Origin: Harmothoe impar
Lineage: Eukaryota; Annelida; Polychaeta; Phyllodocida; Polynoidae
DNA: 64,000 nucleotides
Direction: 5' to 3'
Assembly (NCBI GenBank): GCA_947462335.1
Contig: OX381714.1
Span: 60,433,800-60,497,799 of the forward strand
Shown here: one piece after another, positions 32,368 through 42,094 of the stretch
Layout of the letters: each line of letters opens with the position of its first letter
How positions within the stretch are numbered: position 1 is the stretch's first letter
Notes under the pieces: model-generated
What the model was told of the DNA's origin: nothing
The model's input: the letters and a program-made list of their open reading frames with translations, nothing else
Database searches by the model: none
Made by a program: the position numbers and the translations under genes

Positions 32368-33305
32368 CCTGCACGCAGCTGCCCGCGGCCAGTGATCCTG
32401 CAGAGGGAATGACGATTAGTGGGAACTGTCTGTCAACTGGGAAGGGGAGGGGGGGGGGGGGGGTTGGGGTATGTCTAGTGTGGAAGGGGAGAGTGAGGGT
32501 AGGAGGGGTAGTGTGGATGGAGAGAGGGTGGAGGAATGCCTGTCAACTGGGAGGGGAGGGGGGCTGAAGGACTGTTGGTGTAGTGTGGGAGGAGGTGGGA
32601 GAAGGGGGAAAGGATGGGGGGGGGGGGGGTAGGGATTCCTGTCAGACATACCAGGAACTTGTACTATACTACACCTCTGACCTGCTGGCCAGATTGACAC
32701 CTTCCACACACTGGCTAGAGTATGAGTCGCTATGTATTATGTGTCTGACACAGCAGTCTCTATGTTAAAGCATAGGGAACCCCATAGCACTGGCTTCCCA
32801 TAAAATAATGTAATGCATTAGTCTTTGATTCGGTGGACGAGGGTGATGTGTCTCTGTTCACTACTCCTTCAATGGAAGCAAGGCATTAGTCTTGTCATGC
32901 CTCATGGCATGTGACGTCACTCACTCTGCCACTCCAACGTGTGAAACCGTTTTGTCCTGTTCAAGCGTCCCAGCAGATATTAATTGGCAGCCCTGTATAC
33001 CCTCGGCGCTTATACAAGACAGGCGCTCATTTGAGATCCTATATTTTAGTGCTGATTTCAATACCTCCTTTGTCTATCCATGTAGAAAGGTATAACTTTT
33101 AGATTAAAAAAAAGGAAAGAAAATGTTACGGCCAAACACTGCGGGATGGACTGTGTACGGTCAGCACTGGTCAGTGTCAGCACAGAGTTCCAGGAAACCG
33201 CGTGGCTGCCATGCATACAGAGAGTGGACCAATGACCTTTATATAGACCTTGTTATATCTGCAGACAAGGCAGGGTCACCACTTCCCAGTAGTAGTGGAT
33301 TGGAA
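32368..33305. other. G-rich low-complexity patch followed by unique sequence
   Basis: GGGAGGGG-type purine-rich repeats fill 32440-32640, including two copies of GCCTGTCAACTGGGA/GTCTGTCAACTGGGA. From 32660 to 33305 no feature is supported; ORFs of 60-78 codons show no motif. Confidence 0.5.
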
Positions 33306-33307
33306 GC

Positions 33308-33652
33308 AAGGCCAAGAAAAAGGTGTGTTTCAGGTTCCATAGTCTGGAAATCTAAGTAGGGTAGGTCAGATTTCTTTTTTTGGCCTGAAAAGTAGCCAAA
33401 AATTGACTCGCAAACTTCAGCGCCTACTCGCCGACAACAGCGTTGGCTCATGGACTATTAAATCCACTCTAAAATAGCCCAAAAATTACATGAAATATAA
33501 ATACTTTTTCAAAATTGGATAACAATTTCTAGGGTCCGCCCTCTTTGACCAGGTCGGGTCAAAAATTGACTTGCAAACTTCAATGCTGACTTGACAACAA
33601 CAGCGTCGACTCGCGGACTATCAAATTTACTGAAGCACATCCTTTTTTTTGG
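33308..33652. mobile_element. Diverged member of the AGGCCAAAAAAAGGTTTG MITE family
   Basis: Left AGGCCAAGAAAAAGGTGTGTTTCAGG and right CCTTTTTTTTGGCCC are inverted. It also carries GTAGGTCAGATTTC and TAGGGTCCGCCCTC, family phrases seen in 41602-41873 and 44662-44954. A partial second copy of AAAAATTGACTYGCAAACTTCA inside suggests rearrangement. Confidence 0.55.
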
Positions 33653-33880
33653 CCCAATGTCTAGAGAGAAGACATTGATGACAAGAGCAATCATCTATGC
33701 CACTCTAGGTTATATTGTTCATCTTTATAATCGTAGGCCAAAGATAATTGACAACGGTTCATACTGTCAATGTTGGAATATTTTCCCAGTTTCTCTTATT
33801 TATATGTATACAGGATGAACATGCTATTCTCCTGATTAATTACGATATAGTGTGAGGGACACGGTTTCTCTGAAAATAAC
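33653..33880. other. Unique sequence
   Basis: No feature seen. Confidence 0.5.
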
Positions 33881-33889
33881 ATTTCTCTG

Positions 33890-33960
33890 AGACACCGGGA
33901 CTCGAACCCGAGGCGTCCCATTCAAAAGCGGGTGCTCTAGCACTGAGCTCACGTTACATG
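33890..33960 (-). repeat. tRNA-derived (SINE-like) element with A and B boxes
   Basis: On the minus strand GAGCTCAGTGCTAGAG (33950-33935) matches the tRNA D-arm/A box, then CACCCGCTTTTGAATGGGACG, then the B box GGTTCGAGTCC (33908-33898). Spacing fits a tRNA, and a loop TTTTGAA would carry a TTG (Gln) anticodon. However the seven-base acceptor halves do not pair and the anticodon stem is broken, so this is not a working tRNA gene. A tRNA pseudogene or a SINE head is the best reading. Confidence 0.65.
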
Positions 33961-34089
33961 GTACAGAGGGGGGCAAGATTACCCGAGTGATACCCCCTTG
34001 TGGGTTTATCACCCGAATCCATGCAAGCCCCCACAGTAGTAAAGCATCATGAATTGCATACATCATAATGTAGTCATGCAGTCATGCAT

Positions 34090-34383
34090 CGCTCTACTAG
34101 ATTGATACACTCTCAAGAGGCGTGTCGCCAAAGGCAACAATTGTCGTCACGACGCACCAAAGCACCCCCGGCGAGTAACTCGCTGGTGCTGCATCATTCC
34201 GACCCTTAGGAATTATATCACCCCCTTAGGGTTGGCATGATGCTTGAATGTAGCACTGGCAATTTACTCGTCAGGGCTGTATTCATGCATCATGAGGTCC
34301 AAGAGCATGATGCATGACAGCACTATGCCATCCCTCAAGTATAAAAGAGTTATAGAGGCACCATGCCGTCCTTAAAGGGTTAA
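34090..34383. mobile_element. Double-palindrome MITE with intact right end
   Basis: Modules GCACCCCCGGCGAGTAACTCGCTGGTGCTGC and GCACTGGCAATTTACTCGTCAGGGC; right end GCCGTCCTTAAAGGGTTAA finishes at 34383. The left TTAA end is not preserved. Confidence 0.7.
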
Positions 34384-34388
34384 GCCAC

Positions 34389-34516
34389 CAGATAAATCCC
34401 GTAGTATTGTTTGTTTCCAGCCGGGGCTGCTTTCTAGGAGGCACTATACGTCCGTCTGTCACCTTAGTACGGCCCCAGCCCACTAGGGACCGCCACCAGT
34501 CGCTGCCCGCCGCCAT
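34389..34516 (-). CDS. Candidate first coding exon, unknown protein
   Basis: Minus-strand ATG at 34516-34514 (ACCTATGGCGG) follows an in-frame TGA two codons upstream, so translation would begin here. Forty-two codons read MAAGSDWWRSLVGWGRTKVT, then DGRIVPPRKQPRLETNNTTG, then FI, with a possible donor ATCTG|GTGGCT. A MITE ending in TTAA starts five bases further on, so the insertion would sit at the very start of the intron or have disrupted the exon. Composition is varied, not repeat-like. Upstream are two CACGTG boxes and GC-rich sequence, as in a promoter. I do not recognise the family, and the downstream exons are not found. Confidence 0.45.
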
Positions 34517-34660
34517 AGGTCACGTGCCGGACACGTGGATGCCCTTCAGGTGACCTGTGACCTTCAGTAGGGTGGTGAGGCCCTCACACCCAACCCCCGA
34601 CACCAAGGGCACTGCAAGGGCATGCCCTCGGCACCCGCCCTTTGGTGGCGTAACCCTGTA
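34517..34660 (-). promoter_or_regulatory. GC-rich promoter-like patch with two CACGTG E-boxes
   Basis: CACGTG at 34521-34526 and 34532-34537 lie 5-16 bases above the candidate start codon on the minus strand. Sequence further out is GC-rich (CAAAGGGCGGGTGCCGAGGG on the minus strand). TGACCTGTGACCTTCAG also repeats GTGACCT half sites like those of nuclear receptors. No TATA box is seen at a useful distance. Confidence 0.4.
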
Positions 34661-34870
34661 GGGACAGCAAGATGCATCAGAGCATCGTGATCATTTGTTG
34701 GTATGATGCACCAATGCAGGGTATGGGAGGAATGCACCAGCGCTGTATTGGTGCATCATGACGACCTTTCGGGAGTGAATCTACCATATAGAATCAGAAT
34801 GATACATGAATGCATCACTGGTGATTTACTCGCCATTGCTGCATTCATCTCTCATGCATCGACAAAAAGG
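34648..34870. mobile_element. Decayed double-palindrome MITE
   Basis: CGTAACCCTGTAGGGACAGCAAGATGC start; GCACTGGTGATTTACTCGCCATTGCTGC module; termini not intact. Confidence 0.55.
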
Positions 34871-34879
34871 AAGACGGTA

Positions 34880-35108
34880 TTAACCCTTTAAGGATGGCAT
34901 AATGCCTTAATGCATCATATCCTTGGTCATCATGATGCATGAATGCAGCCCTCACGAGTAACTTGCCAGTGCTACATTCAAGCATCATGCCGACCTTCTG
35001 AGGTCATGATGTACCAATGCAGCACTGGTGAGTTACTTGCCGGGGCTGCATTGGTACACTATGACGACCAATGTCATCTTTTAGCGACATCCGTCCTTAA
35101 AGGGTTAA
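34880..35108. mobile_element. TTAA-flanked double-palindrome MITE, best complete example (229 bp)
   Basis: TTAACCCTTTAAGGATGGC at 34880 and ATCCGTCCTTAAAGGGTTAA ending at 35108 are inverted. Module 1 (about 34937-34990) and module 2 (about 35012-35072) each form a stem of about 25 bp; the spacer is GCCGACCTTCTGAGGTCATG. TTAA target duplication with a CCC terminus is the hallmark of piggyBac-type elements; no transposase is present here. Confidence 0.92.
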
Positions 35109-36373
35109 AGTAGTCCGCCCTTTGGTTCTCTGAGGGAAACACACACTTCTCTGTTAACACGCTGAGAGGAAAGTTCTAGTTGTGAGATGTATTAGGCAGT
35201 AGGGTAGATTCTAGTATAGCCCGCAATACCCATGGCCGCAGCTCACTGCTGTGGGTATAGAAGTTTAGTGTCCAAAAATCACTGGAAATTAAGCCCAAAT
35301 GCGAGGTTGGTTTGATTCGCACTCCCCTGGGCTTAATAAAAGGATTTCTGGGCTGAAATTGCACAGGGGAATTCTTATAACTGTCCTCGACGGCACTATG
35401 TTTTTAGAATTTGCAATTTGTTACTCATTTCCACATATTAGATCACTTTGTAGAGGGTAGTCTGTGCAGGTATAAAGTCTTTACAGCATGGATGCCACCT
35501 TTTGATTGGTCTAGACATGACTATAATTACCGGTTTGTACATTTCACTTCATCCAATTAAGGCCCTAAGTAGCATAACAGCCACTCAGAGCCTGTCTTGA
35601 TTGGGTGTATAGAAATCTACATGATTGTTAGAGATAGGCAAAACCAGTAGAAAACTGACCCTTCTCTCCGTAACTCTCAGACAGCCTCGGCGTCCCACTG
35701 AGAGTTACAAGCCGTAACTAGGTAGATTCATCTTGTGTCAACCACACACCTTGAGATTGACACCTGACTGTGTGCTTATTCATATATAATAGTACGCTCT
35801 GCAATTGTCCGTCAAAGATAAGAGTATAACAGAGGGCTTAGCGTGGCTGAATAAACACAAGTTCAAATGTCCGACCCAAGGTACCTGTATTATGTGGTCG
35901 ACTTCAGGTGAATATATTTTTATCAATTTTACTATTGCACTGCACTGTATATTGTGCAGGGGGCAAATCCGGGATTTTGAAAAGGGGGGAGGGGGCATTA
36001 TTGCCTAACAAAATCCCTCTCTTTTTTACATTAGCTAATAACACCATTTTATCCTCCCCCCCCCACCTAATTTCACGCCTGTAGTGGAATGGTAACTACG
36101 CGTTGGTATGGTACAGGATGATGATGTGCTTGGGTTGTGTAGACCCAGAGAAGTAGGGGCTCGGGAGGTGTAGATAGGACGAGGGTGTGTATGGGTAAGA
36201 GTGGTGGCAGTTTGTGCATACTAATGGCTGAAGAAGCTGCTATGACCATCCAAAAAGGTGTATGTGGACTAGTCCTTCTTCATTGTGTGGATTAGCCTTT
36301 CTCTATTCTCAGCCTCACCAACAGCTCACACTATAATAATCACAATGTATGTGCCGCACGTAGGGGTAGGGCT
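35109..36373. other. Unique intergenic or intronic sequence
   Basis: No coding or repeat signal beyond CCGTAACTCTCAGACAGCCTCGGCG...GAGAGTTACAAG, a weak inverted pair near 35660-35710, and a C tract at 36055-36065. Confidence 0.5.
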
Positions 36374-36382
36374 GGATTAGGA

Positions 36383-36835
36383 CCCCAGGGGGGGGGGGCA
36401 CTCCCTATCTTTTCTATAGTAGCTATGTGTGAACATCACCTCAAATTTTGGACCCTTATCACGGGAGGCAAATCAACTAAATATATCCCTTTTCACGGGG
36501 AATTGACCTCAAAATATACCCTAATCAAGGGAGATTAATAAAAAGATATGCTCTTATCAAGAATGACCAATAGAAATGAAAGAATAAACCCACAAAAGAT
36601 GGGCCTAAAACGTGCCCCAATATTCCTAATTTGAGAAAAAAATGAATAAAAATTGAATCTCAAATTCTTTTGAGGAATAAGACCTTAAAATGTACCCCTT
36701 TTCATCCAAAATTACCTTAAAATCACCCCTTTTCAAGGTCCCTCGCGGGCCCGTGCCCATGGTCCAAAAACAGGTCCTTTCCCTTGAAATCGTGTTCACA
36801 CATAGTATCCAAAACTGAGGGAGTGCCCCCCCCCG
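36383..36835. mobile_element. 453-bp MITE with GGGGGGGCACTCCCT ends and 9-bp target duplication
   Basis: Left CCAGGGGGGGGGGCACTCCC and right GGGAGTGCCCCCCCCC are inverted, followed inwards by CTATGTGTGAACA and TGTTCACACATAG. GGATTAGGA flanks both sides (36374-36382 and 36836-36844). The interior repeats ACCTCAAAATATACCCT/CTTAAAATCACCCCTTTTC motifs. Confidence 0.88.
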
Positions 36836-36845
36836 GGATTAGGAT

Positions 36846-37060
36846 GGGGAGGGATCTGTGCCTCTATATGGGTAAAACTCAACACGAGGGACACGGCGAC
36901 ACGGCCCTTTTAAAAATCGATGGGCACAGGGAAATTAGGGATAAAAATCAATCCACAGGGATTTTTCTCTAAGTTCTTATATACCTAAAAATCGACACAA
37001 TGACACAGTCAACATTGTGGGTACCCATGTAGAGGCACATATCTGTATCCGTCCATGGGA
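36846..37060. mobile_element. MITE with GATCTGTGCCTCTATATGGG ends
   Basis: GGGATCTGTGCCTCTATATG on the left and CATGTAGAGGCACATATCTG on the right are inverted with few mismatches. The middle contains AAAAATCGATGG and AAAAATCGACAC. It contributes the C-terminal part of a minus-strand ORF at 37009-37311. Confidence 0.65.
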
Positions 37061-37473
37061 CCAGTGTGAGTAGTATAGGGAGATGGGGCCGTGGAGCAGG
37101 GAGGTACCATAGGGGTGAACTTATAACCCTTTTGCCATACTAAGGTATTACTCCTCTCAGTGTATACATACGTATCAGCCCATGAATCTTCCAATTCTGA
37201 CAGCTTTACACATTGCTTATAGTGTCTTGAAAAATAAGCAGCTTGAATCAACTTTAATAGCCGAACTTCCCAGCAAAAATACAAAGTACCATAACCCGGA
37301 GTTGCCTGCACTTATAAGCAGCTGGTGATAAGATTAATGACCTTCTCCATGAATATGTTAAAGCTGGTGCAACTTGATTAAACTCTGAGTTTGGAGGTTT
37401 GCTTACATACATGTACTATATGTGATTCATAGTGATGGGATAAGGGGTGGTAAGTATAGAAGAGAAAAGGGGC
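37061..37473. other. Unique sequence containing an unassigned minus-strand ORF
   Basis: The ORF 37009-37311 (minus) includes YFSRHYKQCVKLSELEDSWA and an acceptor-like CTTATAAGTGCAG just upstream. Its 3' part is MITE sequence, so I do not call a gene, though the first 65 codons have protein-like composition. Confidence 0.35.
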
Positions 37474-37724
37474 TTAACACTTTTAGGACGGCATGATGGC
37501 TTAATGCATGATGCCCTTGGTCAACATGTTGCATGAATGCCGCCCTGGCGAGTAACTCGCCAGTGCTGCATTCAAGCATCATGACGACCCTACGGAGTTG
37601 AGACACGCCCGAAGGGTAGGCATGATGCACCAATGTAGCACTGGCGAGTTACTCACCGGGGCTGCATTGGTGCATCATGATGACAAATGTCGTGATTTAG
37701 CGCCATCCGTCCTTAAAGGGTTGA
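37474..37724. mobile_element. TTAA-flanked double-palindrome MITE, nearly full length
   Basis: TTAACACTTTTAGGACGGC to ATCCGTCCTTAAAGGGTTGA. Module 1 GCCCTGGCGAGTAACTCGCCAG, module 2 GCACTGGCGAGTTACTCACCGGGGC; spacer CCTACGGAGTTGAGACACGCCC. Confidence 0.88.
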
Positions 37725-38066
37725 TACACCCCCAGTATACAGGGTAGATAAGTGACATACACATGTAGTATATCTTACTAAGTAGTGTAGGGGCTTAGGG
37801 TGGGTAGGAGGCAGGTGGTCCATACCTACAGGGGAGGACTTAGGCTGTAGTCACACTGCATAGTTTATGGGGTAAATCTGTACTATACACTGCTATAGGC
37901 TTAACGTGCTACTCTGCTATATGTTCCCCAATTTGACAATGTATGACCTGCATAATAAGTCCTCGTGTTTCATGTTGAGATTTGTTTTGACGCACAAACC
38001 CAGCGCCAGTCTATAGTTTACCAGTGCCGCATTGATGCATTCTTCAGGAATTTCCCATATAGGGAC
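37725..38066. other. Spacer before the 44-bp array
   Basis: No feature seen; the last 90 bases enter the first ORF that runs into the minisatellite. Confidence 0.5.
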
Positions 38067-40588
38067 AACAGGTCACAGACCTACTGTAGGCAGCCTGTGT
38101 CAGCCTCACCAACAGCTCACAGACCTACTACAGGCAGCCTGTGTCAGCCTCACCAACAGCTCACAGACCTACTACAGGCAGCCTGTGTCAGCCTCACCAA
38201 CAGTTCACAGACCTACTACAGGCAGCCTGTGCCAGCCTCACTAACAGCTCACAGACCTACTACAGGCAGCCTGTGTCAGCCTCACCAACAGCTCACAGAC
38301 CTACTGTACACAGCCTGTGTCAGCCTCACCAACAGCTCACAGAGCTACTTTAGGCAGCCTGTGTCAGCCTCACCAACAGCTCACAGAGCTTCTTTAGGCA
38401 GCCTGTGTCAGCCTCACCAACAGCTCACAGACCTACTGTAGGCAGCCTGTGTCAGCCTCACCAACAGCTCACAGACCTACTGTAGGCAGCCTGTGTCAGC
38501 CTCACCAACAGCTCACAGAGCTACTTTAGGCAGCCTTTGTCAGCCTCACCAACAGCTCACAGACCTACTGTAGGCAGCCTGTGTCAGCCTCACCAACAGC
38601 TCACAGACCTTCTGTAGGCAGCCTGTGTCAGCCTCACCAACAGCTCACAGACCTACTGTAGGCAGCCTCTGTCAGCCTCACCAGCAGCGCACAGACCTAT
38701 GGCAGGCCGCCTGTGTCAGCCTCACCAACAGCGCACAGACCTACTGCAGGCAGCTTGTGTCAGCCTCACCAACAGCTCACAGACCTACCACAGGCAGCCT
38801 CTGTCAGCCTCACCAGCAGCTCACAGACCTACCACAGGCAGCCTCTGTCAGCCTCACCAGCAGCTGACAGACCTACTGTAGGCAGCCTCTGTCAGCCTCA
38901 CCAGCAGCTCACAGACCTACCACAGGCAGCCTCTGTCAGCCTCACCAACAGCTCACAGACCTACTACAGGCAGCCTGTGTCAGCCTCACCAACAGCTCAC
39001 AGACCTACTGCAGGCAGCCTGTGTCAGCCTCACCAACAGCTCACAGAGCTACTTTAGGCAGCCTGTGTCAGCCTCACCAACAGCTCACAGAGCTTCTTTA
39101 GGCAGCCTGTGTCAGCATCACCAACAGCTCACAGACCTACTGTAGGCAGCCTGTGTCAGCCTCACCAACAGCTCACAGACCTACTGTAGGCAGCCTTTGT
39201 CAGCCTCACCAACAGCTCACAGACCTACTACAGGCAGCCTGTGTCAGCCTCACCAACAGTTCACAGACCTACTACAGGCAGCCTGTGCCAGCCTCACTAA
39301 CAGCTCACAGACCTACTACAGGCAGCCTGTGTCAGCCTCACCAACAGCTCACAGACCTACTGTACACAGCCTGTGTCAGCCTCACCAACAGCTCACAGAG
39401 CTACTTTAGGCAGCCTGTGTCAGCCTCACCAACAGCTCACAGAGCTTCTTTAGGCAGCCTGTGTCAGCCTCACCAACAGCTCACAGACCTACTGTAGGCA
39501 GCCTGTGTCAGCCTCACCAACAGCTCACAGACCTACTGTAGGCAGCCTGTGTCAGCCTCACCAACAGCTCACAGAGCTACTTTAGGCAGCCTTTGTCAGC
39601 CTCACCAACAGCTCACAGACCTACTGTAGGCAGCCTGTGTCAGCCTCACCAACAGCTCACAGACCTTCTGTAGGCAGCCTGTGTCAGCCTCACCAACAGC
39701 TCACAGACCTACTGTAGGCAGCCTCTGTCAGCCTCACCAGCAGCGCACAGACCTATGGCAGGCCGCCTGTGTCAGCCTCACCAACAGCGCACAGACCTAC
39801 TGCAGGCAGCTTGTGTCAGCCTCACCAACAGCTCACAGACCTACCACAGGCAGCCTCTGTCAGCCTCACCAGCAGCTCACAGACCTACCACAGGCAGCCT
39901 CTGTCAGCCTCACCAGCAGCTGACAGACCTACTGTAGGCAGCCTCTGTCAGCCTCACCAGCAGCTCACAGACCTACCACAGGCAGCCTCTGTCAGCCTCA
40001 CCAACAGCTCACAGACCTACTACAGGCAGCCTGTGTCAGCCTCACCAACAGCTCACAGACCTACTGCAGGCAGCCTGTGTCAGCCTCACCAACAGCTCAC
40101 AGAGCTACTTTAGGCAGCCTGTGTCAGCCTCACCAACAGCTCACAGAGCTTCTTTAGGCAGCCTGTGTCAGCATCACCAACAGCTCACAGACCTACTGTA
40201 GGCAGCCTGTGTCAGCCTCACCAACAGCTCACAGACCTACTGTAGGCAGCCTTTGTCAGCCTTACCAACAGCTCACAGACCTACTACAGGCAGCCTGTGT
40301 CAGCCTCACCAACAGCTCACAGAGCTACGTTAGGCAGCCTGTGTCAGCCTCACCAACAGCTCACAGACCTACTGTAGGCAGCCTGTGTCAGCCTCACCAA
40401 CAGCGCACAGACCTACTACAGGCAGCCTGTGTCAGCCTCACCAACAGCTCACAGAGCTTCTTTAGGCAGCCTGTGTCAGCCTCACCAACAGCTCACAGAC
40501 CTACTGTAGGCAGCCTTTGTCAGCCTTACCAACAGCTCACAGACCTACTACAGGTAGGCTGTGTCAGCCTCACCAACAGCTCACAGAT
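38067..40588. repeat. 44-bp minisatellite, 57 units, with a 24-unit higher-order repeat
   Basis: The anchor CAGCCTCACCAACAGCTCAC first falls at 38101 and last at 40565, a distance of 2464 = 56 x 44, so no net indel has occurred. Variant positions (ACTGTAGG, ACTACAGG, ACTTTAGG, ACCACAGG, GTGT/CTGT/TTGT) recur with an offset of 1056 bp = 24 units: the segment from about 38141 to 39190 is repeated almost exactly at 39197-40246. Since 44 is not divisible by three, each strand gives open frames of 44 residues per three units; these are not proteins. Confidence 0.97.
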
Positions 40589-41600
40589 TTAGCATAGCTG
40601 GATTGATGGGTACATTAGACCAGGCCCTTACTCTTCCACCAACTGCCTGCGTTCATACATAATTAACAAATGATGACAGATAGACAGGGCTATTCTGTAC
40701 AGAGAGGAAGCGTTACTTAGGGGTGGTTTCTTCCTTTGTGTGTGGTCATACTAGACTATAAGCCCTACACACTACCATACTGTGGACATGGGCTGGCTCC
40801 CATGGTGCATACTTCAGGCTTTACTACCTGCTTTGTCTTCTGGAATAAATATTCCTCGCGTATTAGTGGATAAAAACATATGACACGTCTCCATCTGTGT
40901 TGATATACTTTTCCATTTTACTATCAAATATTACTTGTATGCAAGTTATTGTAGACTAAAACACTTGCTTATATCACCAAAGGTTGGTCAGCCTGTTGTT
41001 GAGACTGTATAACATGTTTTTGATGTACTCACAAGATATTTGATATTCAACTTGAAAAATAGAATCTAGTGCTAAGTCAGCAGTTATCTCCCATAAACTC
41101 CAACGTTCAGTATAAAAGCAGATGTGAATTTTATTGGTCTCGAAATTGCCATCGGCTTTTGTATAATTGTGAACCATTTATAGAACGGAACAGATTTAAC
41201 TACCGTAAAACCTCTCATATAAGCCTAACTCGCGTTTTAGCCGCACCTATAGACTTTGCCTTTAAGCCTTAGTGGGTCTAATTATGGAGACTTTAGTACT
41301 GTAGTATGCATCCAAAAACTCACAATCTGACCAGTGTACTAGCCGCAGCTTATACGCAAAGTTTATGGTACACATCTTCAAAAACCACTACCATACATTG
41401 GCCAGGGGCCGGATCTGACGGTGTGTACTTCAGGCTTCACCACCTGGCCCTGCATTAGCTTCCTTCTGCTGGAAATATTCAAATATTTGGTGAGAAAAAA
41501 AAAACATGAGAAAAAAACACTAATGCTAAGTCAGCAGATATCTCCCATGAACTCCAATACACAGCTAAGAATTCATCTCGAAAATTGCCATCTGTATTAT
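40589..41600. other. Unique sequence
   Basis: Two weak relatives are visible: ATGCTAAGTCAGCAGWTATCTCCCATRAACTCCAA occurs near 41070 and 41525, and CCACTAC/CTACCTGC flanks repeat, suggesting an old 450-bp duplication. No gene is supported. Confidence 0.5.
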
Positions 41601-41601
41601 A

Positions 41602-41873
41602 AGGCCAAAAAAAATAGGTTTGTTTCAGGTCACCCGACCGACCCTATCAAAACAGGGCCGACCCTACGGGTTTTTATGCAATTTTGAAGAAATTTTCGCA
41701 TTTTGACCCCTTTTTTTTATTTATCGATTTTAGGGTATTCATGTACATCATGTACCCCTACGTGCGGCTCGTACATTCATGTTAAAAATAAATAAATAAA
41801 TAAATCTTAAAATCCGACCTATCGGCCCTACATTTTTCTCCCATGTTACCTGAAACAAACCTTTTTTTGGCCT
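41602..41873. mobile_element. MITE with AGGCCAAAAAAAATAGGTTTG ends
   Basis: Left AGGCCAAAAAAAATAGGTTT and GTTTCAGGTCACCCGACCGACCC; right TACCTGAAACAAACC with TTTTTTTGGCCT. Inner inverted words GGGCCGACCCTAC and AAATCCGACCTATCGGCCC. Siblings: 44662-44954 and 53224-53467. Confidence 0.85.
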
Positions 41874-42090
41874 AATTTAGAACAGATCGCTGCTGGATTT
41901 AACTGCACACCTTCAAAAACCGCCCATCTAACAAAGGCAGCGCGTGCTATAATGGTAGAGACCAACTAGGTCTGACCTAATGAGGCAAAACAGGCCTTAG
42001 CGGCAACAAATAACATACTTGTGGTTAACTCTGGGCCTTGTTTAACCTCAGGCCACTCACTACACGCAGCACGCGTGATCACCTAGGGCT
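41874..42090. other. Spacer; weak A-box-like CTATAATGGTAGAG at about 41947
   Basis: No partner B box, so not a tRNA. Confidence 0.4.
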
Positions 42091-42094
42091 TACT

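Noticed and set aside
33890..33960. Functional tRNA-Gln gene
   Set aside because: A and B boxes fit, but acceptor halves do not pair and the anticodon stem is broken.
37009..37311. 100-codon minus-strand ORF with protein-like composition
   Set aside because: Its distal third is the inverted end of a MITE; without transcript evidence the remainder is not enough for a gene call.
37965..40592. A series of ORFs of 60-158 codons encoding QPHQQLTDLLQAACVSLTNS-type repeats
   Set aside because: They are translations of the 44-bp minisatellite; 44 is not a multiple of three, so frames rotate and the same peptides appear in overlapping frames.
41940..42015. tRNA-like segment with CTATAATGGTAGAG
   Set aside because: No B box GGTTCGANTCC at the expected distance and no cloverleaf.
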